Shown here piece after piece: positions 27,365 through 38,400 of a stretch of DNA of 64,000 nucleotides. A program made the position numbers and the translations under genes. Every line of letters begins with the position of its first letter. Position 1 is the first letter of the stretch. Where the stretch lies: assembly GCF_021390335.1 (NCBI RefSeq), contig NZ_JAJUXK010000005.1, positions 455,218-519,217 on the forward strand, given 5' to 3'. Source of the DNA: Dyadobacter sp. CY343. Lineage in GTDB: Bacteria > Bacteroidota > Bacteroidia > Cytophagales > Spirosomataceae. A model generated the notes under the pieces. It ran no database searches and had not been told where the DNA came from. It worked only from the letters and a program-made list of their open reading frames with translations.

Positions 27365-30300
27365 CTACATGTTACCGGGTAGCTGGTTCATATTGTACCA
27401 GGCTTCGGTGCTCCACAGCGTTTCGCCGTTCTGGCTTACCACTGTGTTTCTGTTCAAATGAATGTAAACCACGTGTTTGGCTTTCATTCCCGCCAGCTGC
27501 AAGGTTACTTTCTTGCGGTCAGATGATACTCTTACTGATTTTACAGCCAGATTTTCTTCGTCAAGTTTCGGTCCGCCGTAATCGCCGGTTGGTTTAAACC
27601 ACCATTGACGGATTCCGTAATCGGACGCTTTCTCGCCAACACCTTTTTTCAAAGGCTCAGTAAATTCAATCTCCAAACCGTCGGACTTGGCGCTAACAGC
27701 CAGCATTTCGAAGGCTGCTTTGTTGTTGAAAGTCAGCTTTTGCAAACCATAACCCAGCTTGCCGGTATGTCCCCAGTTTCCTGTCGAACCTACGCCGCCA
27801 ATGTAAAGTGAACCATCAGGACCCCAGGCCAGGCGGTTAACACCTGCTTCCAATCCTTGGGTAAACCGGAAAACGACTCCCTGGTAGGCGCCATTCACTT
27901 TTTCGGCAAATACGCGTTTAATACCGCCGTGCGTCACATCCCCGTGGATCATCTGATTTTTGTATGGACCAACATTCAGTTTTGCAGGCTGGCTTGGCGA
28001 GTTTCCTATCTCATCCTGCGTCAGCCAAACTACCGGCGGCGCTTCTTTTTTGTTGGCAGTACCTTCAAAATCCACTGAGCGCGAGCCGTACCACACACCT
28101 TCCTGCAAGTGAATGATCTTGTTTGCAGGTAGCCAGTCGCCCTGGTTATCGGCAATGAAAATCTCATCGTCTACGCCCAATCCGATTCCATTTGGGGTAC
28201 GCAGACCTGATGCTGCGAATGTAAACGAACCGTCTTTTTTGGAGATCTTCACCACTTTCCCGCGGTCAGGGATTTGCGGTTTTGTACTTGCGCCGCCCGG
28301 GTTAATGGCCGTGGCCAACGTTCCGTAGAAGTAGCCGTCTTTGTACACCAGCCCAAATGCAAATTCGTGGAAGTTGGCAGAGACTTTCCAGCCGTTGCAG
28401 ATGGTTTGATACTCGTCGATCAGCTCGTCTTTGTTCAAATCCACCAGCTTGGTCAGCTCCTGCTTTTGCATGACGTAAATTTCATCGTCGACCACTTTCA
28501 AGCCGAGCGGCTCAGCGAGTCCGTAGGCAATGCGTTTTACTTTAATGTCATTTGGAGAAGCCGCTTTCCGGCCATCAACAATGTACACAGAGCCCAGCGA
28601 ATCCCAGGTACTTACCACCATTCTTCCATCCGCCAGAAAATCCATTCCACCTACTCTTGGCTGGAAGTTATCGGGCCGTGCCTGAGACAATGTAAAGCTT
28701 GGGTGCACTGCTACCAGCGGAGATTGGTCGCCAGGAATATCGGTCTTTTTGACCTCGATCGCAGTCTGCCCGGTTCTTTTAATATCCGCTCCTTTAAAGG
28801 TAAAAACAGAAGGTGGTACCACCGTAAATTCTTTGCTGCCGTAAGGTCTCCATTGCAATGAAAGTCCTTTACCAAATGAGCCTTGATAATACTCAACTTT
28901 GAATGGATGTTTGCCCGGTTTCAGGATGATTTCCGCGTCAGTAGGTTGCAAACCGTGGTTTACGCCATTGTCGGCTACCAATTTGTTGTCAATAAAAAGC
29001 TTGCCGCCATCGTCGCAAACCAACCGGAAAACAATGTTGGTAGTCTTTTTGATGTTGATATAACCACTTGCGTAAATCGCGAAATTGTCTTTCAGATCGC
29101 CAAAATCTCCTTCGTCCAGATGCAATGCATTGATAGAGCCTGATTTTACAGGAAGCATTTCGTCATTGATCTCAGGCACGCTACCAATGCCGCTGGCAAA
29201 CTGATAAATGTTCACTGCAATGCCTGGTTTTTCGGTTGCGCTGGCGACCTGAGTTGGATTCACCGCTTTCAATGCGATCGGGTAGGAGGGTTTGGGCATT
29301 AGCTTACTTGCTGCCTGCGCTCTTTCCTTTTCTGCATCCAATTCCAATATGTAGGTTACCATTGTTTCGGCATCCTCTTTTTTCAGGTCCGGGTGCGGCG
29401 ACATCGCGATTTGCCCCCAGTTACCCGCGCCGCCTTTGATCACCTTGGTAACCAATGCATTTTTGTTCTGATCGTTGTTTTCGTAACGTTCCGCGATTGC
29501 TTTGTAGGCAGGGCCCACCGTTTTTACATCCTGGTTGTGACAGGTATTGCAGTCGCTTTTTGCAAAAAGTCCGGCTACCATATCGGCTTTGCTTTCCTTC
29601 TGGGTTGCTTCTGCCTGCGCCGGTTTTTTGGTCAGGTTAACCGAGAATGTCGTTTTACCCTGTGTATTAAGCGCCAGTTTTCCGTCAATGGCTTTGAAAG
29701 ACTGATTGTCTACATTTTCATCGCGCTGATTGGTCACAGTAAACTTTCCGTCCGTTTTGTAGTCGGTGGTAGTTGTAAGTGAATTCAAATGCACATTCAG
29801 CGACAATGTTATGCCGGCCGGCGCATTGGAAACGGTAAATGCACGTTCAAAACCTGCTTTACCATTTCCCGCATCAAAAAATTCAGGCCTTTCTTCCACT
29901 GAAATTCTTTTGCCCTGGTATTCCAGGTCGTATTTCAATCTCACCTGATTGTTCAAAATCGTGTGGCCTTTGTAGCTGATCTCGGGCGTAACTTCCTTTC
30001 CGTCAACCGTAATCCGCCAGGGATTTTCATCGGGTTCTTCCATGTAAGTAATGCCGGAAGAAACCGGCTGTGGGCCGTGAGAGGAGGTGTAAACCGGCCC
30101 GCCGAAGTTGATCTTACCAGCCCAGGCTTTGTACAAAGCGGCTGTTTTGGTATTGTAAGCCAGCCAGAGATTGTCGTGCAATGCAATGCTGAGAATACGC
30201 GGCCTGCCGTCAAGTACGGAACGCAGTACCCAGGCTTCGCGTGGCCGTTCTACGTCCGAAACGACCTGTTTTGGTGTAATAAAAGTAGTGGCCGGGCCTC

Positions 30301-30388
30301 GATAGGCCGAGCCAAGTACCGCAAATACAATTGCGGTACTCAGCACAGCCAGACGTGGCCCGGCCAGACTTGGCTTTTGAAATTTCAT
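27365..30388 (-). CDS. Cytochrome c / PA14 / propeller fusion protein (secreted)
   Basis: 1007 residues with an N-terminal signal-like helix (LAVLSTAIVFAVLGSAYRG). A beta domain (about 45-255) is followed by a c-type haem site CNTCH (about residue 281) with a likely Met ligand in IAMSPHPD. A PA14-like domain comes next (about 405-525: FRLVCDDGGKLFIDNKLVADNG), then a sorbosone-dehydrogenase-like six-bladed propeller (about 560-870: RVGGMDFLADGRMVVSTW, GLRTPNGIGLGVDDEIFIAD, NRLAWGPDGSLYIGGVG). This build suggests periplasmic or surface oxidation of a sugar with electron transfer to haem. It follows susD after 11 bases and is the last gene before the terminator at 27229. Confidence 0.85.
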   Translation of the reverse strand: MKFQKPSLAGPRLAVLSTAIVFAVLGSAYRGPATTFITPKQVVSDVERPREAWVLRSVLDGRPRILSIALHDNLWLAYNTKTAALYKAWAGKINFGGPVYTSSHGPQPVSSGITYMEEPDENPWRITVDGKEVTPEISYKGHTILNNQVRLKYDLEYQGKRISVEERPEFFDAGNGKAGFERAFTVSNAPAGITLSLNVHLNSLTTTTDYKTDGKFTVTNQRDENVDNQSFKAIDGKLALNTQGKTTFSVNLTKKPAQAEATQKESKADMVAGLFAKSDCNTCHNQDVKTVGPAYKAIAERYENNDQNKNALVTKVIKGGAGNWGQIAMSPHPDLKKEDAETMVTYILELDAEKERAQAASKLMPKPSYPIALKAVNPTQVASATEKPGIAVNIYQFASGIGSVPEINDEMLPVKSGSINALHLDEGDFGDLKDNFAIYASGYINIKKTTNIVFRLVCDDGGKLFIDNKLVADNGVNHGLQPTDAEIILKPGKHPFKVEYYQGSFGKGLSLQWRPYGSKEFTVVPPSVFTFKGADIKRTGQTAIEVKKTDIPGDQSPLVAVHPSFTLSQARPDNFQPRVGGMDFLADGRMVVSTWDSLGSVYIVDGRKAASPNDIKVKRIAYGLAEPLGLKVVDDEIYVMQKQELTKLVDLNKDELIDEYQTICNGWKVSANFHEFAFGLVYKDGYFYGTLATAINPGGASTKPQIPDRGKVVKISKKDGSFTFAASGLRTPNGIGLGVDDEIFIADNQGDWLPANKIIHLQEGVWYGSRSVDFEGTANKKEAPPVVWLTQDEIGNSPSQPAKLNVGPYKNQMIHGDVTHGGIKRVFAEKVNGAYQGVVFRFTQGLEAGVNRLAWGPDGSLYIGGVGSTGNWGHTGKLGYGLQKLTFNNKAAFEMLAVSAKSDGLEIEFTEPLKKGVGEKASDYGIRQWWFKPTGDYGGPKLDEENLAVKSVRVSSDRKKVTLQLAGMKAKHVVYIHLNRNTVVSQNGETLWSTEAWYNMNQLPGNM

Positions 30389-30399
30389 CTAGATATGTT

Positions 30400-32127
30400 T
30401 TAGTAACCAGGATTTTGCTTCAATTGAGGCGAAGAGTTCAGTACATTTTGTCCGATCGGGAAAATCTCCGTGTGGTTGTCCGCATCCGGTTTCTTGTCCC
30501 ACCAGGTGCCGGTATTGAACACGCCCCAGCGAATCAAATCTGTTCTTCTTCTTCCTTCTGCCAAAAACTCGCGCATCCATTCGTCAAGCATTTCCTGGTC
30601 GGTCAGCTGGCTTCCGTCGGCTTTGTAAAGACTTGGGGAACCAGTAGGGTAGTTGCGTTTGCGAACTGCATTCAGCAATACAGCCGCACCTGCTTTGTCG
30701 CCCGCTCTATATTTGCATTCAGCCAGAGAATAATAGATCTCCGCAAAACGAACCTCCGCATAAGCCGAAGAAATCTTGTTAGGGTCACTGCTTGGGTAGT
30801 ACGGGTACTTCACCGGATACAAACCTGAGTTATTGTCCCCATTGTTCATGTTCGAAACCTTGTCGGCGATTTTGGTACCTGGTTTTGCATCCAGAAACTT
30901 ACCAACCTGATCACGCAAAAACAGCGGGTACGGACCTTTGAAACCTCTTACAGTATCCGCCTTTCCCTGCGCATTCGTGTAAGGTAAATACCCGTACAGG
31001 AACATTCCCTCGCGCTGACTGTTACCCAGGTTTTTGTATTTTTTCAAACGTACATCATCCTTGTACTTCTGGAATTTAATAAATGGTTTTCCCAAAGTAA
31101 AGTTGTATTCTACACTATCCACGTCGCGGCCGGGCTGCATTGCATACTTCGGGTTGGCATTACCAAAATCGGTGAACCCGAAATAGCTTGGCGCCAGGTT
31201 AGGCAGCATCCAGAAATACATACCACCGTCATATTGCCAGTGCGTTTGCGCGAAACTTCCCGGGAAGCCGAAAATCGTTTCTTTCGAAGTCGGGTTCGTG
31301 TAATCAAATGGCGCGTCCCAGCGGCTTTCCAGCGCGTAGCTGCCATATTTTCCATCGATAATCTCCTGCGCAATTTTCGCACAATCGGCAAAACGATCGG
31401 TGCCGGTGTACACTTTTGCATTTAGATACAAACGAACCAAAAGCGATGCTGCGCCACCCTGCGTCCAGCGTCCCGTAACATTATCACCCAATGTCGTATT
31501 GGTAGGCAGTTTCGGAAGCGCATCTTTCAATTCCTGCTCGATGAATGCAAATGCTTCCTGCGGCGGAACCTGGTCCCCACCAGTTGTCTGACCTTTTACT
31601 TTCGTTACGATCACAATGTTGCGGTAAAAATCCAGCAAACGAATGTTCAGCCAGGCCCGAAGTACTTTCAGCTCCGCGATCATACCGTCAAGTTCTTCGC
31701 GGGTCATTTCGAACTTGGTAGGGTCGGTAATACCTTCCAGATCTTCCAGTGAGTTGGTTGCCAGTGTCACACCGCCGTAAAGCGCATTCCACGCATCGCT
31801 TGTAAAACCGTCCTGCGGAGTCCAGGTGTGGTAATGCACGCGCTGGAACTGCCCGCCGTCAAACCAGTCGCCCTGACGGTTGATGGTCATCATTTCGTCG
31901 GAGCTGTTTTCCTGCAGCATAAATGTACTGCCGCCCTGAATGCTCCAGTAGCTATGCTCGAATGCCCTTAGAAAGTCGCGGATCACGTCTTGCCGTGTTT
32001 GCAGGAAGTTTTCGGAAGTGATCCGGTCGTATAGTTCTTCGTCCAGGTTGGTACAGCCCGCCGTCACCGAAAGCAGTGCGCAGGCAGCAAACCTGAGTAT
32101 ATATTTTGAAATTCGATTCCTTTTCAT
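30400..32127 (-). CDS. SusD/RagB-family outer-membrane lipoprotein
   Basis: 575 residues with a lipoprotein signal (FAACALLSVTAGC) and TNLDEELYDRIT. The SusD pattern is clear: WNALYGGVTLATNSLEDLEG, MIAELKVLRAWLNIRLLDFY and, near the end, RFAEIYYSLAECKYRAGDKA, NAVRKRNYPTG and REFLAEGRRRTDLIRWG. It is the partner of the SusC gene 18 bases upstream and belongs to the same operon as the cytochrome/PA14 protein. The bound substrate cannot be deduced. Confidence 0.93.
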   Translation of the reverse strand: MKRNRISKYILRFAACALLSVTAGCTNLDEELYDRITSENFLQTRQDVIRDFLRAFEHSYWSIQGGSTFMLQENSSDEMMTINRQGDWFDGGQFQRVHYHTWTPQDGFTSDAWNALYGGVTLATNSLEDLEGITDPTKFEMTREELDGMIAELKVLRAWLNIRLLDFYRNIVIVTKVKGQTTGGDQVPPQEAFAFIEQELKDALPKLPTNTTLGDNVTGRWTQGGAASLLVRLYLNAKVYTGTDRFADCAKIAQEIIDGKYGSYALESRWDAPFDYTNPTSKETIFGFPGSFAQTHWQYDGGMYFWMLPNLAPSYFGFTDFGNANPKYAMQPGRDVDSVEYNFTLGKPFIKFQKYKDDVRLKKYKNLGNSQREGMFLYGYLPYTNAQGKADTVRGFKGPYPLFLRDQVGKFLDAKPGTKIADKVSNMNNGDNNSGLYPVKYPYYPSSDPNKISSAYAEVRFAEIYYSLAECKYRAGDKAGAAVLLNAVRKRNYPTGSPSLYKADGSQLTDQEMLDEWMREFLAEGRRRTDLIRWGVFNTGTWWDKKPDADNHTEIFPIGQNVLNSSPQLKQNPGY

Positions 32128-32145
32128 TTTTTCTAAATCAGAATA

Positions 32146-35100
32146 TTAGAATGTAAGTTGTAATCCCAGCAACAGCTGTGTTGTCGACGGATAATAGTTC
32201 AGCGTACCATTGTTATCCGAGTTGGTATTTACGCCCGGATACAATCCGTTGATCTGGATCAGGTCGGGATCACCGCCGGTAAACTTGGTGAATGTCGCCA
32301 GGTTACGGGTAGTAGCATAAATGCGCGCCGATTGCATGAATTTCGATTTGATCGGCTGCGTATAGCTCAGCGTGATGTTGTCTATTTTCAAGAATCCGCC
32401 TGGTTCCAAAAAGTAATCCGACAAGGAGGAATACGTTGCAGTACTCGTCAGTTTCGAATATTTGCCACCGTCAATAGCTGAGGTCAGCATGTTCGCATTT
32501 TGCTGTGCAGCAGGTGTACCCAGATAGAATGCATAGGTATTGAACAGTTTATACCCAAATGCACCGCGCAGGAACACGCTCAGGTCCCAGTTCTTGTAAG
32601 TGAAATTGTTAGTTAAACCAGCCGTAAACTTTGGAAGCCCGTTGCCGATAAACTGCTTGTCGTCGTTGTTGGCCTCATTCGCAGGTACGATCTCACCATT
32701 TTTGTTATACACCAGCAATGCACCATCATCATTTACGCCAGCCGATTTCAATGCGTAGAAGCTACCGATCCGTCTGTCTTCCTGCAAACGCTGCAATGTT
32801 CCCGGACTTCCCGGCGCAGGCATCCCCACTACGTCGATGTAGCTCTGACCTTTGAAGAGGTTATTAGAAAACGAGACAAATTTATTGTTATTAAATGCAC
32901 CGGTAAGTGAAGCGTTATAGCTGAAAGCGCCTTTGTTGACCACAGCCGCACTCAATTGTAATTCCACGCCCGTATTGCGCATGGTACCGACGTTCGCAAA
33001 TGTTTGTCCCTGGATATTTGGTGGGTTGGCAACATTATAGTTACCCAAAAGATCCTTGTTCGTCCGCACATAGTAGTTGGCGCTACCTGTGATTTTACTG
33101 CTAAATAGCTCAAAGTCAACACCTACGTTGAAGTTGGCCGACTTTTCCCAGCGCAGATTGTAGTTGGTGTTCTGGCTTGGTCCCCACACCTGGTAGGAGC
33201 TTCCGTTGTAAGGATAATATCCGTAGCCTCCGTAGGTATCCAGGGAGAGGTAGTTGCCAAAATCCTGGTTACCCGTTTCACCATAATCCGCACGCAGTTT
33301 CAGCTCATTCAGCCAGGGTAGACCTTTCATGAAGTTCTCCTGCGTCAGTCGCCATGCAAACGACGCTGCCGGGAAATATCCCCATTTATTGTCATAACCG
33401 AATTTGGAAGAACCTTCTCTGCGAAGACTGGCAGACAGGTAATATTTTTGGTCAAAATCATAGTTCACACGTCCGAAAAACGCGATTAGCTTCGAGCTGT
33501 TTTTGTAAGAACCTACGCCGTTGATCCCTTTTTCCAGGTTCCATAATCCTGTTCCCAGTCCATTATAGGTCAATACATTGGAAGGGAAATTTTCATTGCC
33601 CGCGTTGAATCCGGAGGAAACGAAATACTGATAAGAATAACCGGCAAGCAGTTTCACTGAATGTTTGCCGCGGTCAAGGAAATAATTTCCCAACCATTCC
33701 AGACTTTTCTGATCGTTCTCTTCCAGCCGCTGCGACGCCGAATTCCGTCCGGTACCGTTGATTACCGGTGTGATGTTGGAAGGCGTAAAATCCATCAGAC
33801 GATAAGAAGAACTTACCTCTCCGAAAGTCAGTGTCGTGTTCAGGTTTTCGAGAATATTCAGCTTAATTGATCCATTCAGATCCAGTGACTTGCGCTCGCG
33901 GTCCCGAACAACCATTTTTGCATTCTCCACCGGGTTGTTAGCGAAAAAGCCAGAATTAATGTAGCTGTATTTGCCGGTAGAATCAAACACAGATATTGTC
34001 GGATTGAGCGTCAATGCGTAGTTGAATGCGCTATAATCAGCCTCACTGATCTTTGCATACCGAGGAGCTACACTGAATGTAAGTGCCAGAAGATTATTGG
34101 CTGTGGTATGATTGATATTCACCCGGCCACCGTATTCTCTTTTACCCGAGCGCAGGTCAATACCATTTGCATCGCGGTAATCCACGGATGTAAAGTAGTT
34201 TGTCTGCCCGCTTCCGCCCGAAAATTGCAAAGTATGCTTGTGGGAGAACGAAGGCTGGCGGCTTACTTCTTTCAGCCAGTTGGTATTTCCTCCAAAATCA
34301 AAACCCCGCTTATTAGCCAGGAATTCATCTTTGGAAAGCACTGAAAGCTCATTGGCCAGATAGTCAAATGTAGTGTAACCGTCGTAGAATAAACGCGGCT
34401 CGGCAGAGCCTTTTTTGGTGGTGATCACAATTACCCCGTTGCTTCCGCGTGTACCATAAATAGCCGAAGCCGCGCCGCCTTTCAGCACGTCGATGGATTC
34501 GATCTCGTTCTGGTTGATGTTGTCAATGTTACCACCCGGAATACCGTTCACGACAAACAATGGTCCGAGACCCGCGCTGCGTGAGGATGCACCGCGAAGC
34601 TGGATATTAGGCGAGGAGTTTGGATCGGCCGTGGAGGTATTGGTCACGGTAAGCCCTGCTACCTTGCCCTGAATCGCCATCATCGGGTTGTTACCACCCA
34701 CGCGCAGCAGGTCTTTGGAAGAAAGGTGCGTGATCGCGCTCGAAACTTCTCTTTTATTCAAAGATCCGTATCCGATCACGACCACTTCATTAAGGGTTTT
34801 TTGATCTTCCGTCAATGTGATTTCCACATTCGACTTGTTTGTTACATCTACATCCTGAGCTACATAGCCCACGCTTGAAACCGTGATTGTTTTGGCTCCC
34901 GCAGGAAGCTGCAATGTGAACTTACCCTCCGCATCGGTGGTAGTTCCATTGCCTGTGCCTTTCTCGACAACCGAAACACCCGGCAAAGCGCCTTGTTTAT
35001 CGGAAATTTTACCAGAAATTGAGGTGCCGGTCTGTGCCTGAGCTACCCCGGACATGGCCACAAGTACGCCGAAAAGCATTGCGATCGCTGTCCTTGCAGA

Positions 35101-35163
35101 CCAGCTCCTCCGCATTTGCCATTTAGCAGCTTGCGCCATTTTGTACAAATTATTGTTCATCAA
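32146..35163 (-). CDS. SusC/RagA-family TonB-linked outer-membrane transporter
   Basis: 1005 residues with a signal (AIAMLFGVLVAMSGVAQA), a carboxypeptidase-D-like domain (SGKISDKQGALPGVSVVEKG), the TonB-box region LNEVVVIGYGSLNKREV, the plug (LRGASSRSAGLGPLFVVNGI; VLKGGAASAIYGTRGSNGV) and a barrel ending LLLGLQLTF. It is the first gene of susC-susD-cytochrome. The divergent hybrid two-component regulator at 35410 and the 21-base direct repeats at 35280-35321 indicate inducible control. Confidence 0.95.
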   Translation of the reverse strand: MMNNNLYKMAQAAKWQMRRSWSARTAIAMLFGVLVAMSGVAQAQTGTSISGKISDKQGALPGVSVVEKGTGNGTTTDAEGKFTLQLPAGAKTITVSSVGYVAQDVDVTNKSNVEITLTEDQKTLNEVVVIGYGSLNKREVSSAITHLSSKDLLRVGGNNPMMAIQGKVAGLTVTNTSTADPNSSPNIQLRGASSRSAGLGPLFVVNGIPGGNIDNINQNEIESIDVLKGGAASAIYGTRGSNGVIVITTKKGSAEPRLFYDGYTTFDYLANELSVLSKDEFLANKRGFDFGGNTNWLKEVSRQPSFSHKHTLQFSGGSGQTNYFTSVDYRDANGIDLRSGKREYGGRVNINHTTANNLLALTFSVAPRYAKISEADYSAFNYALTLNPTISVFDSTGKYSYINSGFFANNPVENAKMVVRDRERKSLDLNGSIKLNILENLNTTLTFGEVSSSYRLMDFTPSNITPVINGTGRNSASQRLEENDQKSLEWLGNYFLDRGKHSVKLLAGYSYQYFVSSGFNAGNENFPSNVLTYNGLGTGLWNLEKGINGVGSYKNSSKLIAFFGRVNYDFDQKYYLSASLRREGSSKFGYDNKWGYFPAASFAWRLTQENFMKGLPWLNELKLRADYGETGNQDFGNYLSLDTYGGYGYYPYNGSSYQVWGPSQNTNYNLRWEKSANFNVGVDFELFSSKITGSANYYVRTNKDLLGNYNVANPPNIQGQTFANVGTMRNTGVELQLSAAVVNKGAFSYNASLTGAFNNNKFVSFSNNLFKGQSYIDVVGMPAPGSPGTLQRLQEDRRIGSFYALKSAGVNDDGALLVYNKNGEIVPANEANNDDKQFIGNGLPKFTAGLTNNFTYKNWDLSVFLRGAFGYKLFNTYAFYLGTPAAQQNANMLTSAIDGGKYSKLTSTATYSSLSDYFLEPGGFLKIDNITLSYTQPIKSKFMQSARIYATTRNLATFTKFTGGDPDLIQINGLYPGVNTNSDNNGTLNYYPSTTQLLLGLQLTF

Positions 35164-35279
35164 AATTGTTGTTTAAGCGGATTGTTGAGGTCCGGACTTG
35201 TTACTATCTGATTAATTTATTGGACTTATTTTAAGTGGTGCGAATTTCCTGCTTTACAGATTAATTAAATGATCGTTGA

Positions 35280-35321
35280 GTCTCAATTTCAGATCAAAAT
35301 GTCTCAACTATGAGATTTATG
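35280..35321. promoter_or_regulatory. 21-base direct repeats, candidate operator of the hybrid two-component regulator
   Basis: GTCTCAA occurs at 35280 and again at 35301, exactly 21 bases apart (two helical turns), each followed by an A/T-rich stretch ending near AGAT. The pair lies between the divergent susC and hybrid-kinase genes, about 117 bases before the susC ATG. AraC-type output domains usually bind such direct repeats. Confidence 0.5.
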
Positions 35322-35409
35322 AATTACCGATGATTTAACAGGGATATATTTATAAAAATGTTCAACTGAAAAACGCCGGCCAATTGCCCGGATCCGTTCC
35401 ATTGCCCGA

Positions 35410-38400
35410 GTGAAAAAGTTGCTTGTAATCTTATGCTGCCTGTTTTACGGTCTGACCTCCCTGGGTCAGGATGCGCCTTACTATTTCAAAAACTACACGG
35501 TTTCCGACGGACTTTCGGGTAATGCGACTACCGATATTATCCAGGATAAAAAGGGTTTTATCTGGGTCGCCAGCCGCAACGGGCTCAACCGTTTTGACGG
35601 GAATTCTTTCAAGATTTTCAGGAGCAAAGAAGAGGATTCCACCAGCCTGGGAAGTAACTCGGTTTTTTCACTTTATGAGGATGGAAATGAAAAACTCTGG
35701 ATCGGGACTCACAAAGGCGTTTATCTGTATAATCCTATTTCAGATCAATTTTCCGCTTTCAAAATGATTCCGGCGGGGGAAGTACGCCTGGTACGCGGCG
35801 ACAGGCAAGGCGGGGTATGGATTATTTCGGACAACCAGCTATACCGTTTCGATCCTAAAAAAAATACGGTTACAGCACTTCCCGACGCGGCGAATACGGT
35901 TTCTGTCCACATTTCTTCGAGCGGGAGCGCGTGGGCCTCTTTCAGCAATGGCGTGATTCGGCGGTACCAGCCCGAAACGGGCCGGGTAGCCAAATTCGAC
36001 CTTTCGGGCCGCGTCAATGAGATTTTTTCAAATATGCGGCTGCACTCGGTTTCTGATTCTACGCTGCTGATCGGGAATATGAAACGGATCCTGCTTTTTA
36101 ATTACCGCACGGACGAGATCACAGATATTTCGGAGCAGGGGGGACAGAAACAGGATATCTACATCCATACTTTTTTCGAAAATGGTAAAAATGAATACTG
36201 GCTCGGCTCGGAATCCGGGCTTTTTATTCTCGATCTGAAAAAGAAAAAAATGAAGCAGATCGTGAAGGAAAGGTATAATGCCTATTCGATCACGGATAAT
36301 ATCATCAATGCGATTTTCAAGGATCGGGAGGGCGGTATCTGGATTACTACACAGTTTGGCGGGGTGAATTACTATTCGTCGGAGTTTAACCGATTTCAGA
36401 AATATTTCCCTCAGCCGGGCAACAGCATCAGCGGCAGCCTGATCCATGAAATTACGAAAGACCAGTACGGCAAGCTCTGGATCGGGACTGAGGATGCGGG
36501 TCTGAACCAGCTGGATCCGCAAACGGGCAAATTCAAATCGTTTCTGCCCGATGGTAAAAAGGGCAGCATTTCCTACCGCAATCTGCACGGGCTCGTGGCC
36601 GATGGGAACGAACTCTGGATCGGGACTTACGAGCACGGACTGGATGTAATGGACCTGAGAACTAACAAGGTAATCAGGCATTACAGCACCAGCATGCCCA
36701 ATACATTCGGCAGTAATTTTGTAGTGACGCTTTATAAAACAAGAGCAAACGAAATTCTCGTCGGTACCTGGTCCGGATTATTTAAGTACAACCGTAAAAC
36801 CGACGATTTTACACCGCTGACCTTTGTGAATACGCAGGTGCAGAGCATTCACGAGGATAGGGAAGGAACACTCTGGGTAGCGAGCTACGGTGGCGGGATT
36901 TTTTATTTTAACCCAAAAACCGGGAAAAAAGGAAGGATACAGTACGACGCCAGCAAGAAAAACGGGCTGCCGGATAACTACATTAACAGCCTCTACCAGA
37001 GCAAAAGCGGCGATATGTGGTTTTGTACCGAGCACGGACTTTCCAGATATAATCCGGTTACGCGAAAATTTAAAAACTATCGTATTGAGGATGGACTACC
37101 TGATAACCAGGTCTTTCGGATTCTGGAAGATAGTATGGGTAATTTCTGGATCTCCACTTCGCGCGGCCTGGCGATGCTGGATCCGAAGACCGGCACTTTC
37201 AGGAATTACAATGAAGCAAACGGGCTGCCGAGCGAGCAGTTCAATTATAATTCTGCATTCAAAAATGACGACGGTACCTTGTTCTTCGGCACAGTGGCCG
37301 GGCTGGTCAGCTTCAAACCTGGGTCATTTAACAAAAACACTTACGTACCACCTGTATACGTCACCGGCATTCAGGCCAACAATCAGGAGCTGCGCATTGG
37401 CGGCAAGGATTCACCGCTGGCCGAATCGCCCGTTTACACAAGTTCGATCCGGCTGCCTTACGACCGGTCGAGCCTCAGTTTCGATGTGGCTGCGCTCAGT
37501 TATGTCATTCCTGAGATGAATAGCTATCAATACAAAATGGAGGGACTTGATCAGCAGTGGTTTACATTAAGCGGTAGCAGAAAAATCTCGTTTTCAAAAC
37601 TACCGCCCGGGCATTATGTGTTGAGAGTAAAGGGAGCGAATAACGACCAGGTCTGGAATAGCCGGGAAACGCGGCTGAATATTGACATTCTGCCTCCCTG
37701 GTGGGCTACTGTGTGGGCTTACCTGCTTTACGGGTGCATTGTGACGGGGATTGCCGTTGTGGTTTTCCGGTACTACCACCTGGCGATGGGCGAGAAGAGC
37801 AAGCGCGAAATTGGAGCGATGGAGATTGCCAAGGAACGGGAGATCTATAATGCCAAGATCGATTTTTTTACAAACGTTGCCCATGAAATAAGGACCCCGC
37901 TGACGCTGATCAAAATGCCGCTGGACAAACTGCTGTCCGGCGAGCAGGCCAATACGGAGACATTTGAAAACCTGACTATGATCGATAAAAATGCCAACCG
38001 CCTTATTGATTTAACCAACCAGCTGCTCGATTTCAGAAAAGCAGAGGCGAATAATTTTAGCCTGAATTTTACCAAAACAGATATTAATGAGCTGCTCGGC
38101 GACGTATTTGCTACATTCAAACTGGCGGCGGATCAAAAGAATATCACCTATAAGATCGAGCTGCCGCGCATTGCCTTGCAGGCTTATGTTGACCATGAAG
38201 CTTGCAAGAAAATAATCAGCAACCTGATCAGTAATGCGATCAAATATGCGGACAGCCTGATCCGCGTGAAACTGCTGCCGTTTAACAGTGACGACCTGCT
38301 ATTTCACATCGAATTCAGCAACGATGGATTTTTGGTGAAGGAGGAAGACCGGGAGAAAATTTTTGAACCTTTCTTTCGCATGGAATCCACGCAAAAGCAG

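Noticed and set aside
28274..28861. 195-codon plus-strand frame
   Set aside because: It lies wholly inside the cytochrome/PA14/propeller gene on the other strand and has no motif or signal.
36028..36681. 217-codon minus-strand frame
   Set aside because: Antisense to the regulator propeller; the His/Asp/Pro-rich composition is typical of a shadow frame.
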